Shown: one piece after another, positions 1-12,049 of the stretch | Layout of the letters: the number at the start of each line of letters is the position of its first letter | Numbering within the stretch: the stretch's first letter is position 1 | NCBI RefSeq assembly: GCF_048128805.1 | Contig: NC_136010.1 | Location: 18,914,980-18,978,979, forward strand | Reading direction: 5' to 3' | DNA length: 64,000 nt | Source of the DNA: Centroberyx gerrardi | Lineage: Eukaryota; Chordata; Actinopteri; Beryciformes; Berycidae | The notes under the pieces: model-generated | Databases searched by the model: none | What the model saw: only the letters and a program-made list of their open reading frames with translations | What the model was told of the DNA's origin: nothing | Program-made: the position numbers and the translations under genes

Positions 1-1209
1 TATTTCACTTTTTTTGTAAGATCTTAATGTGCTTGCTGTTGACATTCATATTACCTGCTATTGCTCTTTTCCATATCTACGGTGCCCATGTGAGTGGGTA
101 GTCATGCTGTACTAAAATAGGTTACTGTGCTTTCAGAGCAAGATTGTTGTTGTAACCACTTGTGATGGCGGGCTTGTCTGCTACATATGATATAGGTTAC
201 AGTGCTGTGATAGCATATAGGTCACCGCGAAAAGGCAAACAATAGGATGCTCCACCCGTTGAGGCTACAACACAGAGCTGTAATGGACTCACACCTCCAG
301 GGAGCACACCAGCTCAGCGTGAAAGGAAGCAGCACATTGGCGCACACACACACACACACACACACTTCCACATACTGCTTCTAACCATGCATCTACATGC
401 TCTGCCTCTCTTCCATACATAAGTGTTAAAGTATCTACCTTCTGCTAAGAATAACCAGAGTAGGGCTAAATCCATACATATGGTGGTGGATGTGTTACAG
501 TTAATTTACAGGTAAAGAGTACTGTTTACTTAGCTGGCTGACCGCTTTTCACTCATACTCTGTTTGGACACATGCCTCTGCTATGATGCCACACCAGGCC
601 CACTTCTGGTGTTCTTCTTTTGTAAACTGCCAAACAATGCATATTATGTACATTTGAAAAAAAAACCAATATGTAGTGAGTGTCTTGGGATTAGGTGTAT
701 TTTACTTTCTTTAGTCTTCCATGCAGAGAGCTGATTCCTATCAGCCTCTGGGACCTTTTAGAGGAACCATTCATTCTTTTCATCATTGAGCTAATAGATT
801 ATAAAGTTTGGAAAGAATGTAATTTGTTCATTTGTAACTATCAAAGGAATACTGAGAACTCTGTACCTATGGAATATGGCTGCCACTTAATATGTTATTT
901 CTGTTTTCAAATGAATTAAGCTGATCGGCTTCTGTTACTACACAGATTATAGTTAGCAACATTTCCTGTTCCGTATTTGTAATAGCACACGCCGCTCAGT
1001 GTATTAACTTCAAGTATTTTTTACTTCATCTGTAATTGTGGTAGAGTTGAAATGAATCCTGACCGACATTTTCCTTCCCAGACCGGCTCTAGTTCCTGAT
1101 GATCTGGGCTGAATGGTGTGATGCTGTTAGGCTAATGTCATGATGAGCTTGTCAACAGAAACCTGTCATTGATGTCGTAGTCATGGCCGCTTGTCTCTCT
1201 GTGTTTCAG

Positions 1210-1273
1210 GGTGAAAGAATTGAAAAGGGCCAGGGAACATGAGACCCCTCAGAAGAGCCCCCTCGCGATGTGA
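1210..1273 (+). CDS. camta1: camta1, last coding exon (3' end of gene)
   Basis: The exon follows an acceptor ending in gtgtttcag at 1209. The first base completes a codon, and 20 codons then run to TGA at 1271-1273. The encoded tail VKELKRAREHETPQKSPLAM resembles the C-terminus of CAMTA1, which in human ends RMRELKQNQELEGLPQPGLAT just after the IQ motifs. CAMTA1 is a calmodulin-binding transcription activator with CG-1, TIG, ankyrin and IQ domains; all of these lie upstream of the window. Only about 20 residues are available, so the match is weak by itself. It is strongly supported by place: CAMTA1 is a near neighbour of UTS2 and TNFRSF9 on human 1p36. CAMTA2 is the alternative. Confidence 0.68.
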
Positions 1274-4200
1274 CATCACTCTCCTGACTCCTCTTTTCTT
1301 TTTTCGTTTGTACCCAAGACATTTTACAAGAGAATTGAAAAAAACATCAATGCAAACACTGCAATTATTACTACTACTGCAGTGTTACTTGTTCTACTAC
1401 TATTACATGTACAACAGCATTTTTTCACATATCCTTTCTTCCCACTGACTTGATTTCAGTTGGAGAGTGGCAACTTCTATGGGATTATAAACTAAAAGGG
1501 TCGGGGTGGGGGGTGCAGAACATTTGCTTCATGGCATTTTTTGCACTTTTTCATGGATTGCTTTGTCTTTTTTGGAGTACGAAGAGGTTTTGGACGGTGA
1601 AGGAAGAGAATGCAGGACATGTCTGAGGTCTGTCACACCTGAGGACCTAAAGAGGAGTACACCGAGTCGGAAGATCTCAGAGGATAAGGAGACCATGCAG
1701 AAACACTTTGGGCTCTAATTGTATTTCATAACTTTTTAAGTGACCAATCAATTCATTTGAAGAAGGAATTTTTTACCAAATATATTGGTAACCCACTGAT
1801 CCGGTTGCACACGTCCACTCCTGTTCACCACTGTAGATGAGTACATTCAATTTAGCTCAACAATTCTTCCTGTCCCACCGTGCTCTACCCCACCAGTCTG
1901 TCCCAATGGGTGGAGCTACAAATGAATGTAGGAGGGGTTTAACCAAGCAGAAGCAGGTGGGGGCTAAAATATTTCTTTCTTGCCATTTCTTCGGAAAACC
2001 TTATTGCTTTATCATATAAATTATTACTTTATTACTTGAATTTGTTCCATCTTGTCCGATGTATTTGTTCCATCATGTCTGATGTATTTCTGACCTGTAT
2101 CTTCAGAATTCTATGTTGTCGAATCCTATCAAGAAAAAAATGCATGACTCTCGGCAAAAAGTCTTCGCCTGTGTGCTTGTGGTTTAGTCTTTCGGCCTAT
2201 CCTCTGGTTTTCTTTTCATTTCCAGTTTAGTGGTCCACATGCCCACCTACTCCCCCATGAGTCATACCATCTCGGTAATGAAGCTATCCTGACATTGTCC
2301 TCTTCCTTTTATTTCTTCTTTGTTTCAATTTGCCTCATTTCAATTGATTGCTCCTCTGAAACCTAACAAGAGAAAAGAACTTGCCTCTTTTGTGTTGTAA
2401 CGATTATGGTCATGAAGGTTATTACTGTTCTTTTTAAATGAACTTCAGAGCCTGTGAAGGCTTTTGAGGGGAAGATCACATACATTGCCTTGACGTCTTA
2501 GAGATTCTTTGAGGGGTCCCTAAGCTTGTCCCAAAATAGGGGTTTGACAAATCCATATTTTTGACAATTGAGCGGTTTCTGTATATAAAGAAGGCTGAAA
2601 GTACGTAGGAAAAAAAACATTTACCCAAAGGGGATTGTATTTTAGAAATATATTATTTTATTCATTAAAAAGGGGTCAAAAACAGGTACGAGACAAAAAC
2701 AGAATATTTGTATAGTTTTGTTTGAATGCCTAAGAAGTATGGTTGTATTGTTTGTATATAGTGTAAATACCTGGGATAAAAATGAGCTATGTGCATGAAA
2801 AGTATGAACAGAGTCAAAAGGAAAAAAAACAACAAAAGCAGTAGTGGCTATGCTCTGTAAAATGATTAAAACTATTTCACTATAAGAGTATTTTATTTTA
2901 TTTTGATTGTTCTTGAGAAGAACATTTTGCTAAAGCATGACCTTATTGCAATATGAAAAAGTAAAAAAAAAAACATACTGTATTTAGAGTTAGGAGAAAT
3001 CTGCAAAATTATCTTAAAAAAAGTATGGTTATGTTTACATTTTTTGTTTTGGGCTACCAAGAATTTTTTGCCAATGGTGCCAAGTAATGTGAATGCTATA
3101 TTGCTTAACAAGAGAATTAAGTTAATTTTTGCAGAACAGATAATCATACAGTGAAATACACACTAGCATTGAAGACCATAAGATCACAGCTGGCCGAGGA
3201 TCACAAAAACAAAAAGGTACACATATTGCAGACTGAGTCATATTTAAACAGAAAACATTTAAGCCTCTCATGTCTCCTCCATTCCCATAGAGAACCCAGA
3301 CCTTTTGCCATCACTGCACACACCTGGATTTCATAGCAAAGAACGAAAACCTTTAAATTTGTGTTTTATTTAAGTTGTTGATTGCAAATGGAATGTGATG
3401 TGTCACTGAGACAGTTTGTATGATCTTAAAGATTGTAAATGGCAGCCTTGCCCATGGTGACTCTATAAACTGTTGCATGGTATTACCCTCTGTTACTGAG
3501 GAAGAGAATGCAACAGATGAATTCATCTCTCTAAGTGTGCAGTATGTTGCAGCAAACATTGGCTTTATCAACTCCAAGGTGATCCCAAAAAGTAAACTGG
3601 TGACATTTCTTTTTCCTAATACACTACGTTCTAACAGAATACTCCTTGATCAAGGCTGCCAGGGTCTGGACAGACCTTGTATTTCATGTAAAAAAAAAAA
3701 AGTATTTCTAATTGTTCTAGTTGACTGAAAGACATCTGTAGCATACATGACTGGAGTTCTTTGTCAAACAGCTGAAAATATATTCTCAAAATGAACTGTT
3801 CCAACAATCTAAGGTGCTAAAATGATTCTGTCCAGAAGGACAACACTAAAACTTGTCACTCTTCTCGGTGCAGGGTCAGTGAGCCAAAGTGAGTGTGGTA
3901 ACCTGTGTGTGAAATAGTGCACTGGTGCCATTGATAACTCTGAGGAATAAGATGTGTCTTGTCCGTTGGCTGCTGACAATACAAAGCAGTGCTTTTGATA
4001 GTCTAGTGGTTACAATCTGAATGAGAATGAGCACAGTGAGCTGCTGGTCTAGAGGTGCCTGATGGTTGCTGCCTAATTCCTATAATATATTCATATTAGA
4101 ACAACCAGAAAGTGTATTCTCTATCCAAGTAATGACATTGATTATTCAGCCAAGGTGCGAGTGCCATTGAAAAACTTTTGTTGTTTTGTTTACTGAATTG

Positions 4201-6510
4201 TTGTCATGTACGCTGTTTTTTTTTTTATTTTTTTTTTTTATTAATAACCTAGGTATTTCTTTATTTCATTGACTGACTTGACTGATTTTCGTTTTCCACA
4301 GACCTGATATGTAAACTTTATTTCCCGAGTGTTTATGTAGAAAGTGCCTACTCATATCCCGATCGCACAAATCCAATGTCAGCATACGTGCAATGTACCT
4401 GAAGTTGAGAACGTTTGAGAGAAAATGGTCACCTAAAGACAGTGCTGTATCCAGTACATGAAAACACATGATCACCATCACCTTACACTCACCAAAGCCA
4501 GAATATGATAATCCCTGTTCAAACCAGTTTCACTAGCATCCCGGCTTATCAACATGCTAAGCTTTTTTTTTCTTTTTCTGCCTTCTTTTCTCTCTTTTTC
4601 TACTGGGACTGCTTGTTAAAACCACAAAATTTAGAAATGCCACTACTGGGGTTTGTTGCCTTGCATTCATCCTCTAGATTGTGGTTAGAATGCATAGCTG
4701 ATGCGGTGCTGTGGCAAAAGGAGAAGGATTTATTATGCTTGCATGGGTAAAATAGTTAACTGGGTGACAGAACTGCACCTAAAGCATGCTTATTTTCCTA
4801 GAATCGGTAGTCAGATAGACTTGTTAAAAGACATACTGTTCTGTAAAACGATGAACGTTGGTTTGACGTGTCACAGAACTCAGAAAGACGGAGGGCATGT
4901 AACCGGAGGGCAGAGGGGAAACCTACAAATCGAGCCAATGATCAATAAGCAGTATTGACTGACGTTTTCATGGCAAAGCATGAGGACAAGATTGTTTTTA
5001 GAGCAAGCTTAAACTTTTTAGACTTTTTTGTTTTTAATTCATTTGGATTTGATCAGTGTGCTCCCAACTTCAAATACACAGACAAGGTTGGAGACCATTG
5101 TGACAGTATATAGCAAATATTAACTAAGTGACACACATAACACACACAAACACATGCACAAAACACTGCACAGCACACATGCAGACATGTCAAGGTGTCA
5201 GTTTCACTTGTACACAGAGCAGTGGAGAGAGCGTTGCTCTTTCCCCGGCTGAGGGACTGGTTCACCTCCCTTCTGTATTTTACTCAGGGTGCCAAAATGG
5301 GGAGGAGGAAACAGAGCAGGACACGTGATTCACAGCAGAAGATACTGAAATTGGATATAGGTAAACCTTTCAGCAGTGCTTTCTGGTAAAGACATGCAAT
5401 GGGAGAAACACATTTTCCACTGCGATACTGGACTGAAGACATTATAATGAATGAAGATAATATATAATCCATTTCCTCTCAGTAAGGTTGAACATTACAG
5501 CGGAGCTGAGAAGTGAAGTGTTGTCATAGCTCATTACAGTGAGATAAGGGATTTGACATTCTTTCATAAAACCCTGTCAAATCATTCTGACCAGTTGTTT
5601 TTGCCTTGGATATACAGTATCTATGATGACAACGTGTAGAGAGAATCAAAGAGTGTAGTTATATGAAAAGCTCACCTGCAAATCTTGTTTTTTACTGCCA
5701 TTTATGAATGGGATGACAGGTTAGCTGATAGGCACTCTTCATTAGTATATTATCGATTTCATGACATTCTGTGAATTGACCTGGGAATCTGCCTTTCCTC
5801 CTCTTCTTTTGTCCAAGCACCCAAACCAGAGAAAGGTAGGCACATCAGGACAACAGAACAGAAACAATCTTACAACATATTCCACTTGTGGACACAGAGC
5901 AATAAGAATTATTTTGTGGAGACCTATAGACCTAGTGAAGTTTAAAACGATTGGACACATGTAGTTGACTTACTCTTATGCAAATGCCAGTATTGCAAGA
6001 CAAGCATTCAGTAGTTTATGGACAGCAATTATATGGCACCCTTTACCGAACTGCACGTTTTCATCAATTCCAAACCAAGAAGAAAAAAAATGGCCCTGCT
6101 TTGATACAAAGTTATGGGTCCTCGACACTTTGCATGTGAACTAGTGTTAGATCTATTTTCCTCTCCTCTAATAGCTGTCTTTCTCTCTGTCTTTCCCTGT
6201 TATGTGACCCTATATTCCCCCCCCCCACCCCCACCCCCACCCACCCCACCCCCAATAGTTTCATCTCCTCTTGGTTCTCCTAATGTGTTTTGCTTTCTTC
6301 CTTTTTCTTCCCCTCTCTCGTTTGTAAGTTTTATTTTTGTAATTGTGCATGTACAAGCGTCACTGACTCGATGGATATGTTAAAAAAAGAGATTTCAGCT
6401 GCTGAAGCCATGCAAAACGTTTTGAAATGCCCTTAAAATATGGAAGATGTTTTCTGAATGCTTTATATTCTTTCTGCTGTAAAATAATAAAAAAAGAAAA
6501 AAATGAAGAA
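1274..6510 (+). other. camta1: probable long 3' UTR of camta1
   Basis: No coding exon with compatible splice sites was recognised here. The stretch is AT-rich with many short ORFs in all frames, as expected of UTR. The first canonical AATAAA after the stop is at 6486-6491, with another at 6828-6833, so the UTR could be 5.2 to 5.6 kb. Earlier ATTAAA variants near 2663 and 2866 could give shorter forms. A C-rich tract lies at 6218-6254 and A/T homopolymers near 4218-4240. Part of the interval may instead be intergenic. Confidence 0.45.
6486..6491 (+). terminator. candidate poly(A) signal for camta1
   Basis: AATAAA inside an A-rich stretch. It is the first canonical signal downstream of the camta1 stop codon. 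A second candidate is at 6828-6833. Confidence 0.35.
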
Positions 6511-6695
6511 AACTCTAGAACAAAGTTTGATAAGTCTTTTTGTTTCCTCTTTGCTTTATAAGAACATAATAAGGGCTTGGTAGTAGTTTCTTCTCCTGCC
6601 ATGTCTTTCTCACCGACACTCCTCTCTTTTACCAACAGTTATTTAGCAAGACTTAGGGACGAGACACCCAGCTGAGATATTTTCCAAATAGAAGT

Positions 6696-6701
6696 TTTAA
6701 T
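6696..6701 (-). terminator. candidate poly(A) signal for uts2 (ATTAAA variant)
   Basis: TTTAAT on the + strand reads ATTAAA on the - strand, about 420 bp past the uts2 stop codon. A canonical AATAAA on this strand occurs near 6330-6335. If that one is used, the uts2 and camta1 transcripts overlap tail to tail. Confidence 0.3.
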
Positions 6702-6912
6702 TTGTTTTCAACATATAACATTGACTTCTGCATTTTAGTGACATTGTGGCAGACATCAGACAACCATGGACATTTCAAACAAAGATGTGTACATAAACAG
6801 AATTTTAAACAGCATAAAAGGAAACTGAATAAATCATCTTGAAGTCCTCAAACAACATTTCTCAATCATACCTATGGCATTGTTCTTTTTGTGGACCATT
6901 ACTGACAGTGCT

Positions 6913-6973
6913 TGTGTGTGTGCGTGTGTGTGTGTGTTTGTGTGTGTGAGTTTGTGTGTGTGCGTGTGTGCAC
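6913..6973. repeat. (TG)n-rich microsatellite in uts2 3' UTR region
   Basis: Interrupted TG/CG dinucleotide run between the uts2 stop codon and its candidate poly(A) signal. Short reading frames of Cys-Val repeats across it are artefacts. Confidence 0.9.
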
Positions 6974-7117
6974 CGGTGCATGCATATGTGCACACACACG
7001 TATGCATGCATGATGCGTCTTATTCTGTCTGCATGTACTTATGTGAGTGCAAGATAGGAATAGTTTTTTAGTGCAAGCCCTGTCTCTAGTGTGCAGTATG
7101 AGTGCCTGTTGTTGGTT

Positions 7118-7231
7118 TTAGACACAGTACTTCCAGAAACACTCAGAATTCCCTCCCCTCTTCCGAAACTGTTTCCGGATGCCCAGGAAGTGGCTGAAAG
7201 GATTTAGGAGACTTTGTTTCTCCAGCAAGAC
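7118..7231 (-). CDS. uts2: uts2 exon 4, encodes the mature urotensin II peptide
   Basis: The exon follows acceptor ttgttgcag. It encodes [20 protein letters not shown], then QFRKR and the mature peptide [12 protein letters not shown], then TAA. The RKR site and the disulphide-forming Cys pair (residues 118 and 123) are intact, so a functional hormone is predicted. Confidence 0.95.
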   Translation of the reverse strand, partial: VLLEKQSLLNPFSHFLGIRKQFRKRGGNSECFWKYCV

Positions 7232-8623
7232 CTGCAACAACGGATAAGACGGTAGTGAGAAACTGCTTCAAAATGTGCACTTTGTTGTTTTATGATTATA
7301 GAGAGGAAACCCACCTCTCTTTTCATCCCTCTGGGGAGCAGGCCAGCTGTTCTAACACCTGAGAGAGAAGAAATATGAATGCAGAGTTATATACTGGTAT
7401 TTGAGATACTTCTTTTATCTCAGATTACTACATTATCCATGTCTGTGTGCATGAGTGGCTTTTGGGCAGCGGCTGCCTAGAGGATAGAGAAGCGGGCTGG
7501 TAGCAGAATCTGCGGACCGGCTGGGAAAATAGAGGTGGGGAAAGTGAATGAGTCACGCTCTCTTCTCTCCCTCAACAACTAAACTCAATGTGTCCTTGGG
7601 CGAGGTGCTCAACCCCAGTGGAGTTGCTCAGTGGCCAACAGTAGAAGACTGTGGTTGAATGTGTGCAACTGTGTGAATGTGAAGCGCGGTGTTGCTGGAA
7701 AAGAGCAAGCGTGCACAGTCGTCTTCCTGGATAAAATAAAGGTTAAAAAAACGTGTGTGCGTGTGAGTGCGTTCACATGTGCATGCAGAGCTGGTTGTAC
7801 ATGGACAGAGCATGAGCACCTGTAATATGAAGTGCTCATATGGATGTATGCTATGATGACAGTCCATGTGTGTGTGTGTGTGTGTGTGTGTTTCTTACCA
7901 TCTCTGCTGAGCTCCCCAGACATCAGAGTGGAGTATCTGAGGCCAGCACCATCCTGGGTTTGCTCAGCGAGAGACAGCTCATCCAGACCGCCTCTGTCCT
8001 CCACTGACACTGAGGACAGACAGACACACACAGACAGTGCATCTACAGGTAGACTCACACAGTGTACAGTTTCTGTCCATAGACATGGCATACAATGAAA
8101 AACATGGATAGATAAGTATGTAGTTAATGGTAACACAGACAGAGAAGAATAAGACGAACACTTTAGTCATGACATATTCTGCACTAAGCAGTAATAACAT
8201 GAATATAGAGAGTTATTCACACAGAACAACGCAAAGTGAATACATTTTCTGAAGGCGTTTGAAAATATTGTACAGAGAAATCAGCATTTATCTTTCAATA
8301 CAACAGTCCATGCATCTGAACTTTGGCAGAACAATCAATGTTTACGGTAAAGACTTGAAGCAATTAACTCAAGTCTCAGGTCATGACTTGCCTATCATTA
8401 ATCTTCACATATAAAGTTTGATTACAAGAGTTAATAAACGTACTGAGATAGTGAATTACCGTATCTCTCCAAGCCTAACAACATTAGCCTGTAATGGAGA
8501 CGTTACTTTCCACTCACCAGGTCCTGAGTAGGGCATCTCAGCAGAGTCTGTGATGGGATGGGCCAGTATTGGGCCAGAGGCCACGAGCAGAAAGGTCCAT
8601 GACAGGAGCTGGTTACACTTCAT
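7118..8623 (-). CDS. uts2: urotensin-2 precursor (prepro-urotensin II), complete
   Basis: Four coding exons on the - strand: 8518-8623, 7899-8009, 7315-7358 and 7118-7231 (stop 7118-7120). All junctions are GT-AG with matching phases (1, 1, 0), giving 124 residues, the same length as human UTS2. Residues 1-21 form a signal peptide ([21 protein letters not shown], written here only as the leader), followed by [14 protein letters not shown] typical of fish pro-UII. The C-terminus is a tribasic RKR (110-112) and then [12 protein letters not shown] (113-124), with the invariant Cys-Phe-Trp-Lys-Tyr-Cys ring. The secreted cyclic peptide acts on the Gq-coupled receptor UTS2R; in fish it is made in the caudal neurosecretory system. 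The 12-residue length and acidic residue before the ring favour UII over URP (ACFWKYCV). The gene is divergent from ccdc50 and convergent with camta1. Confidence 0.95.
7588..7750 (+). repeat. SINE-like fragment in uts2 intron 2
   Basis: It contains the phrase tgtccttgggcgaggtgctc and a tail of the type gtgtgaatgtgaagcgc, followed by an A-rich end (ataaaataaaggttaaaaaa). Such phrases are typical of the 3' bodies of teleost tRNA-derived SINEs. The head is missing, so this is a truncated copy. Confidence 0.5.
7867..7891. repeat. (TG)n microsatellite beside uts2 exon 2 donor
   Basis: An uninterrupted TG run starts six bases inside the intron after exon 2 (on the - strand it reads as CA repeats just after gtaagaa). 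Length changes here could affect use of the donor. Confidence 0.9.
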
Positions 8624-8724
8624 CACTACAGGGACGGTGTTGCTGCTCTCCTGGAGGTCCTCAGGTGGGCTGGTGGTGGGATCTAGCAGGGAAGTCTTCT
8701 ACGTTCTCTGTCGGCCCCAACTGG

Positions 8725-8732
8725 GTTATATA
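8725..8732 (-). promoter_or_regulatory. uts2: TATA box of uts2
   Basis: TATATAAC on the - strand lies about 100 bp upstream of the uts2 ATG. Transcription would start near 8695-8700, giving a 5' UTR of about 75 nt. A strong TATA box suits a neuropeptide gene with tissue-restricted expression. Confidence 0.65.
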
Positions 8733-8770
8733 CTTCCAGCTGCACCTCCCCACCCACGCCACAAAGCAGA

Positions 8771-8800
8771 CACGCACACACACACACACACACGCACGCA
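8771..8800. repeat. (CA)n microsatellite upstream of uts2 TATA box
   Basis: Impure CA run 40 to 70 bp upstream of the TATA box. Confidence 0.85.
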
Positions 8801-8899
8801 GACCTCGACCGACACTCTCGCTGGCCACAACAGCCATCAGCAATATCCATAGTCCCATCCCTTCCATCCATGATAAATCAACACACAGTCACAGGTGAA

Positions 8900-11570
8900 T
8901 TATGGGCTCAATAAAATGACAAGTGCCGCGGTCCCCGCTTCAAGGGCAGAGTCATGTTTTACCAGCCCTTTGGTTTGATTGACTGTTTTTACTGACTGTG
9001 TAAATGGGATCTAACCAGGTGCTTCAATTGTTGCTCTCAACAACATCCCATAGGGGAGCAGGTGGAGGAACTGGGTAGCCAAATGACTGTTGTTTTTATG
9101 CTATGAATTCATTAACCTCTTGGTCTATTAGAATCCTCCTTAACTCAAGCCACATGGAAACACTCCAAGCAGCGTGAATTCACAATAAAATCGCCTAATT
9201 ACTTGTTTAAAGGTTCAGTGGATTTGCTAAAATGTTCAAGACTGCGTAGCCTTGAAGCCATCTGACATTTTAAGTCAATTTAAGACAGCGGAGAATTTGC
9301 CACGGGTCATTGAATCAAATTGATTGATGCACAACACCATTTAGAGGCCTTGTTCTGCTAAGATGTTATATTTGTGCTTTCACTTCTTCTTAGTCCTGCA
9401 ATAAACTCTTCTTTATGGGTGTGTCCATCATGGCTGGACTGAGTCAGATGAGCCATCCTATTGGTTGGGAGACTTGGGGGACAGGTGGGGGCAGCAATTT
9501 ACAAAGTCACATTTTGCACCTCCGTATGTTATTTGTATATTTATTAGAGGTCTGACGTCAATGCTCTGTCTCTCGTATGATAATGTGGGTCGTAGAGGCG
9601 GCAGTGACATTTAGTTTTATGGTCAGAAGGCCAGACACTCCATTAGGTGTTGCTGTATTTCATGAAAAGCTATTAAGATTTCTATTCTGTATTAGTCAAG
9701 GCCCCATAGCCAACCAGCTTATTCTAGATCCTAAGCAAAACTGTGGGGCTGCCCACTTGAAGATGCTCCAACTGTATATGAGGGCCACTTTATAATTCAT
9801 AAAGAATCTGAAATTTCTTCAAGGCACAAATTTGTTGTAACAAACATGGACACAGATCGTTGCCTACTGCAATATCCAGATAACTCATACAACATACTGA
9901 AGATCAGATCTTTATCAAACTTTATCTCAGTGAACCTACACTTTGAAGAGAACCCAGGGGAGCAATTTACATCTTACAATTAATATAAAACAATAATATA
10001 CACCGAACATGTTTTGAGAGCAACTACAACAGTCCAAAAACATTTGAAATACAACACCTATCATATCAAGAGTGATGGTAGACATCATAAAAAGCTGAAA
10101 GGTGCTTTCCAACTGTGCCAATGTGGCACAGAATGAAATTCAGTCCATGGGAATAGTTACCCCACATAACAATTGCATAGTTTACTCAATCTGTAGACCC
10201 AAACGCTACTTCTCATGTCATGGATAAACATTAGTTATAAAACCAATATGTAACATGTTCATGGTAATGTCAGATATCTGGTCCAAAGACATAAATACTT
10301 CCTGAAACAACATAATGCTTGCAATAGCAGTGCAACAGGTCCCTTTGCAAAAAATGTGCTACAATACTGAGATAGCTACCATATACACATCAGATCTGGA
10401 TCAGATGGTATTTGTAAATATGAACCTGCTTGAAGCATGTGATAGGTTTGGTTTATTACTGAAAATTGTATCTAACTGACTTTCAAATAGCCTAAACTTT
10501 GTGACAGGCATGTATTGCCCCAAGTGATAAAGCCCACCTATCTAATCATGTTTTACAATCATTCAGAGTCATTTTCAAATACTATATGATCCAGCAGGGC
10601 GGTGACTTGTTGACACTATCAGGTCCTCTTCTCCATCTGTCTGATTGATATCGTGCCTCTATAGATTTCCACATGCACACAATAGGCTACCAAGCGCAGC
10701 CAGCAGAGGGCAACGTTATGCTTGGAAAGACTCCATAACCCTGACCAGAGGAGCACCTGGACTCATGCTGAGTTAGTCACTTATTTTAAACATTTCAGGA
10801 TTAGTTCTCCAGGTGCCCTTCAAACTACTCAGTCTGGCTATGCTGAAAAAATGACAGATAAATCTTTTCTTCAGAAATAGGTCCTTGTCCTTTTTTTCCT
10901 CCTTCCCAACTGTATCAATCTTCAAAGAATTCCGGATTGACAGATCCAGATTGACAGACCCAATCTGTCACGTAATGATGCCTGACAACAGTAGCCTTCA
11001 AATTCCATAGTTAGCCTCTATCAATTTGTATCACCATATAGTGATTTAAATTATACTGTGATATGGACAACCAACATGCTACCTGCAAGCAACAGCTATT
11101 CTGCCCATCAAAATAATTTGAGTCCAAGCTTCATATTCATTCATTCAGCTGATTTAGCTGCACACTGCAAACATATTTTAGCAAGTTATTTAATCTTGTT
11201 GATTGATAGAATCTTTTATTTAAACCCATTGAGATCGAGATCTCATTTTCAAGAGAGACCTGTGCACATACTGTAAATAAAATAACGAGTCTTGAAATCT
11301 TATTTTTCCGCCAAATGCAAATCATCTTGTTTCAAGAATTTTTTTGAATTGCAAGTGAAGTTATTTCACCCATCATCAGATTTTAAGGAAATTGTTTAAA
11401 TGGGCATGTTTGCAGTGCAAGCGCTTATATTGGTTCCAATGCCCTTTTTCTTTATTTTCTTTCTTTATTAAATTATTTCAGCAGAGTTACATCTACTACA
11501 TCTACTAGGTCGAAAGTTCCATCCAAAGTGCCTATGTGATCATGCAATATGAGTAGGACATGTGGCTGTT
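8900..11570. other. intergenic region between divergent uts2 and ccdc50
   Basis: No ORF or exon with family resemblance was recognised on either strand. It contains one full palindromic CRE-like site, TGACGTCA, at 9553-9560. The interval should hold the 5' regulatory sequence of both divergent genes. Confidence 0.6.
9553..9560. promoter_or_regulatory. perfect CRE palindrome (TGACGTCA)
   Basis: The full 8-bp cAMP response element lies about 0.9 kb upstream of the uts2 start codon. Function is inference from the motif and position only. Confidence 0.35.
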
Positions 11571-11573
11571 AAA

Positions 11574-11964
11574 TGCTGCCTTCATGTCCTGTCGGAAAAA
11601 TTGTACGTGCGAGTTAAAACGCAGGCTGAACTAACTAACAGTGAGTTTGACCAGAAAAGTGAGAGTTAGATGCCCGAGATGTGACATCTATCATGGAAGT
11701 TGTGTCACCAGCTGATAATAGCCTGAAAGTCATGTTGCCCCGCATTTTTGTTTTTCATGAATTAATCAAAACATAAAGTAGGCTACAGGAGAAGGAGTTC
11801 GTGTTCTCCTCTTCAACTGGAGCACAAAATAGCTCTTCGCCTCTTGGTATGTTGAATAAATCAGCCACCAAAAAACGACTTTTGCTAAAGGTAGCATTTG
11901 TTACGCTACAAGTCGACTTGGGCAGTCGTGAGTTTGAGTTTATGAGGAGTACTTGAAGGCAGCA
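11574..11964. mobile_element. candidate MITE with 11-bp terminal inverted repeats
   Basis: TGCTGCCTTCA at 11574-11584 is matched by its reverse complement TGAAGGCAGCA at 11954-11964. The span of 391 bp fits a non-autonomous DNA transposon. No clear target-site duplication was identified and no transposase reading frame is present. It ends less than 100 bp before the proposed ccdc50 first exon. Confidence 0.4.
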
Positions 11965-12049
11965 TCAGTAATCCGGTCCGAGCGGAAAAAACGGCTCCAC
12001 TGCTGTTCAACAGGAGCTATCAAGAAGCAGCCGGAGCGGCAAACTGCGG

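Noticed and set aside
3420-3728. 102-residue ORF downstream of camta1
   Set aside because: Single-exon chance ORF in AT-rich sequence, with no recognisable domain, and overlapped by an ORF on the other strand.
7609-8136. 175-residue ORF on the - strand
   Set aside because: Only its middle part ([15 protein letters not shown]...) is real, being uts2 exon 2. The rest reads through introns and a CA repeat.
7118-8623. Assignment of the urotensin gene as uts2b (URP)
   Set aside because: URP ends ACFWKYCV. Here the processed peptide has five residues before the ring, including an acidic one, as in UII.
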